A DNA stretch of 64,000 nucleotides from Siphlonurus alternatus (taxonomy: Eukaryota > Arthropoda > Insecta > Ephemeroptera > Siphlonuridae). This document shows positions 62,351 through 64,000 of this stretch, piece by piece. The stretch lies in assembly GCA_949825025.1 (NCBI GenBank), contig OX463781.1, positions 28,777,192 through 28,841,191 of the forward strand, written 5' to 3'. The position numbers and the translations under genes are program-made. Under the pieces are notes generated by a model. It did not search any database. It had not been told where the DNA came from and worked only from the letters and a program-made list of their open reading frames with translations. The stretch's first letter is position 1. Every line of letters begins with the position of its first letter.

Positions 62351-63926
62351 ATATATATATAATATTTATATAATTCTATATTAAATAAAAAATATTAAAT
62401 TTACATAATAACAGATTAAATACACGATGTTTCGTTGCTCTTTGTGATAAATATAATAATTAGCAGAACATTGCTCCAAGTTGCAAACAAATTATATTAT
62501 ACAAAAAGAGAAAAATTTTAATGTAAATCTGTCAAACCTGCACTTTAATAAAAACTGTACGACTCTGACTCGCCCCCTCAAAGATAGAATTTTACCATAT
62601 ATATATATATGCATATAATAATATATAGAAAATACTTGTCCTCAACTTTCTAGGGATGGACTTCAAAAAACATGGTCTGTATCGAGCTTGCATTTTGTAA
62701 ACATTGAAGTTCAGTTGTCACGGCTTTTCATAATGCCATCGTGCATTTTGTGCCGCGTATATATTGCTGCGCAAACAGAAAACCATTAAAATTTATAAAG
62801 TTTTGAATTTTATTTTCTTAAAAAATATATTTTAACAGTAATTTAATTTGACTGATTTTTTTCGTAACAATTAATATAATTTTATTATTTTTTTTTAATT
62901 CGGTCTTCAAGTAAATTGTAATATTCTTTACTTGTATATATTGAATTACAGAGTATTTATTGTTTTACAACTATAAGGCTAAATTATGAATTGTTTTACT
63001 TACGTAAAAAAATATCTATTATATGGGTCAAACTTTATACATTCGATATCTTGTAAATATGACTTATATTAAACGATAAAAAAATACGTTCAATTGTTCT
63101 CAATATACATGGAAGAACTATATATATCTATAATAATACTATATATTCATCATTCGATTAGAAGTTAAATTTAATAATACTATATATTCATCATTCGATT
63201 AGAAGTTAAATTTATATTATCTATGTAGAACTTTCAAGTTTTACAAGTAGAAATTTATAATAGAAATGTCTTTAAGGCTCAAATTGTTGCAGTTGTTTAT
63301 TTAAAAGAAACGTTATTCTGCTATCCGTCTTTTTCTTTAGTCCTCCTTACAGCATTGTTACCTCCCGATTTTTTTTTTTGTAAAGTCCAGGCAAAAACTA
63401 CCCTCGCCGCCTCGCCACGTGTGGCACCCCGCTCTTCCGCCTTCTCTTGCGAGCAAGAGGGAGGATGTAGTGGGGGAACCTTGGCGGCTTGTTGAATTAT
63501 TACGTTTTATTGCAAACCTTATAACTTCATTCGAGGCACTCCGAAAATATTGACACTAGCCAGTATTTTAGTCCACATATTAATTAAAAATTCTGTGAAG
63601 TTTCCACTCCCTACGTTAAGATTGGGCACTTCCACAGCATACCAAACAGAGTCTCTTTCAATTTTCCTTTGTAATCCTTTGTAAATTTACAAGTTCCGAC
63701 GTTTAGTTGGCCCCGATGAGACCCAAGACTTTAAATTTAAAAGTGCAATTATGCACGTAAATAATTTTTTAAATTGTTTTTTGTTCTTGTAGAACTTACT
63801 ACAATGACGCTAGGAGTAGTAATATTATATTAGTTTATGATCGATTTTTTCTCCGGAATGTCGCTTTAAGGTATCAGTTCCATCATATTTTAAGGTATTA
63901 CAAACTAATAAATGAACACAAATAAT
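62351..63926. other. AT-rich sequence between the hAT-like element and the right edge
   Basis: Contains a 46-bp direct tandem repeat at about 63127-63211 (TACTATATATTCATCATTCG recurring) and a GC-rich patch at 63395-63480. No gene is recognised. Confidence 0.6.
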
Positions 63927-63928
63927 AT

Positions 63929-63999
<71 letters not shown>

Positions 64000-64000
64000 T
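63927..64000. repeat. (ATTT)n microsatellite reaching the window edge
   Basis: At least 18 perfect ATTT units, cut by the end of the window. Confidence 0.95.

Larger units (their letters stand above)
59378..63869. mobile_element. Putative 4.5-kb TTAA-bounded element hosting nested insertions
   Basis: TTAAAGCGACATTCCGG at 59378-59394 is matched by CCGGAATGTCGCTTTAA at 63853-63869, each with an adjacent A-rich/T-rich GAAAAAATC extension. Both ends carry TTAA, as in Kolobok or piggyBac target sites. Without the inner 2.5-kb element it would be about 2.0 kb. The interior has GC-rich patches at 59520-59610 and 63395-63480 but no transposase. The two ends could instead be separate MITE fragments. 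Confidence 0.55.

Overview
The window looks like nuclear DNA of an animal, most likely an arthropod. It is AT-rich, its genes are split by GT-AG introns (some only 53-70 bp), and it is crowded with palindromic miniature transposons, long (GA)n, (TA)n and (AAAT)n microsatellites, and SINEs with 5S- and tRNA-like heads. No prokaryotic gene organisation, CRISPR array or plasmid/phage feature is visible. The arthropod assignment is an inference from gene content and repeat type; the species cannot be named from sequence alone.

Three genes can be supported. (1) On the minus strand, from about 23.6 kb to beyond the left edge, lie the first 16 exons (about 891 codons) of a fibrillin-like extracellular-matrix gene. 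They encode a signal peptide, the fibrillin N-terminal unit, three EGF domains, a hybrid domain, two calcium-binding EGF (cbEGF) domains, TB1, a Gly/Pro-rich hinge, EGF4, five cbEGFs, TB2 and three more cbEGFs. Reading frame and splice phase agree across every junction. (2) On the minus strand, the last two coding exons of the 60S-maturation GTPase EFL1 lie at 48995-49179 and 36416-36604, separated by a 12.4-kb intron. The earlier exons were not found in the window. (3) On the plus strand at 56.25-56.72 kb is a well-formed promoter plus first coding exon of an unidentified secreted protein. It lies upstream of, and antisense to, the visible EFL1 exons, so it is probably nested in or beside the EFL1 locus.

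Everything else is intron or intergenic sequence dominated by mobile DNA. The repeats fall into recognisable families: palindromic MITEs bounded by TTAA (175-833, 7665-8033, 13294-13685, 26368-26713, 44138-44527, 61274-61681); a palindromic family carrying TGACGTCA near its centre (28481-28795, 37197-37508 and degenerate relatives); small hAT-like elements ending in GGCGCGGATCC (2123-2319, 33214-33361, fragments elsewhere); a 2.76-kb Foldback-like element whose inverted ends are arrays of a 15-bp repeat (43194-45956); and a nested stack at 59.4-63.9 kb (a TTAA-bounded element containing a 2.5-kb hAT-like element containing an inverted duplication centred on a MITE).

Layout: 1-924 last visible fibrillin intron; 924-23450 fibrillin exons 16 to 1; 23.6-36.2 kb intergenic repeats; 36.4-49.2 kb EFL1 3' end with its repeat-rich intron; 49.2-56.2 kb AT-rich non-coding; 56.25-56.72 kb secreted-protein first exon; 56.7-64.0 kb repeats and nested transposons.
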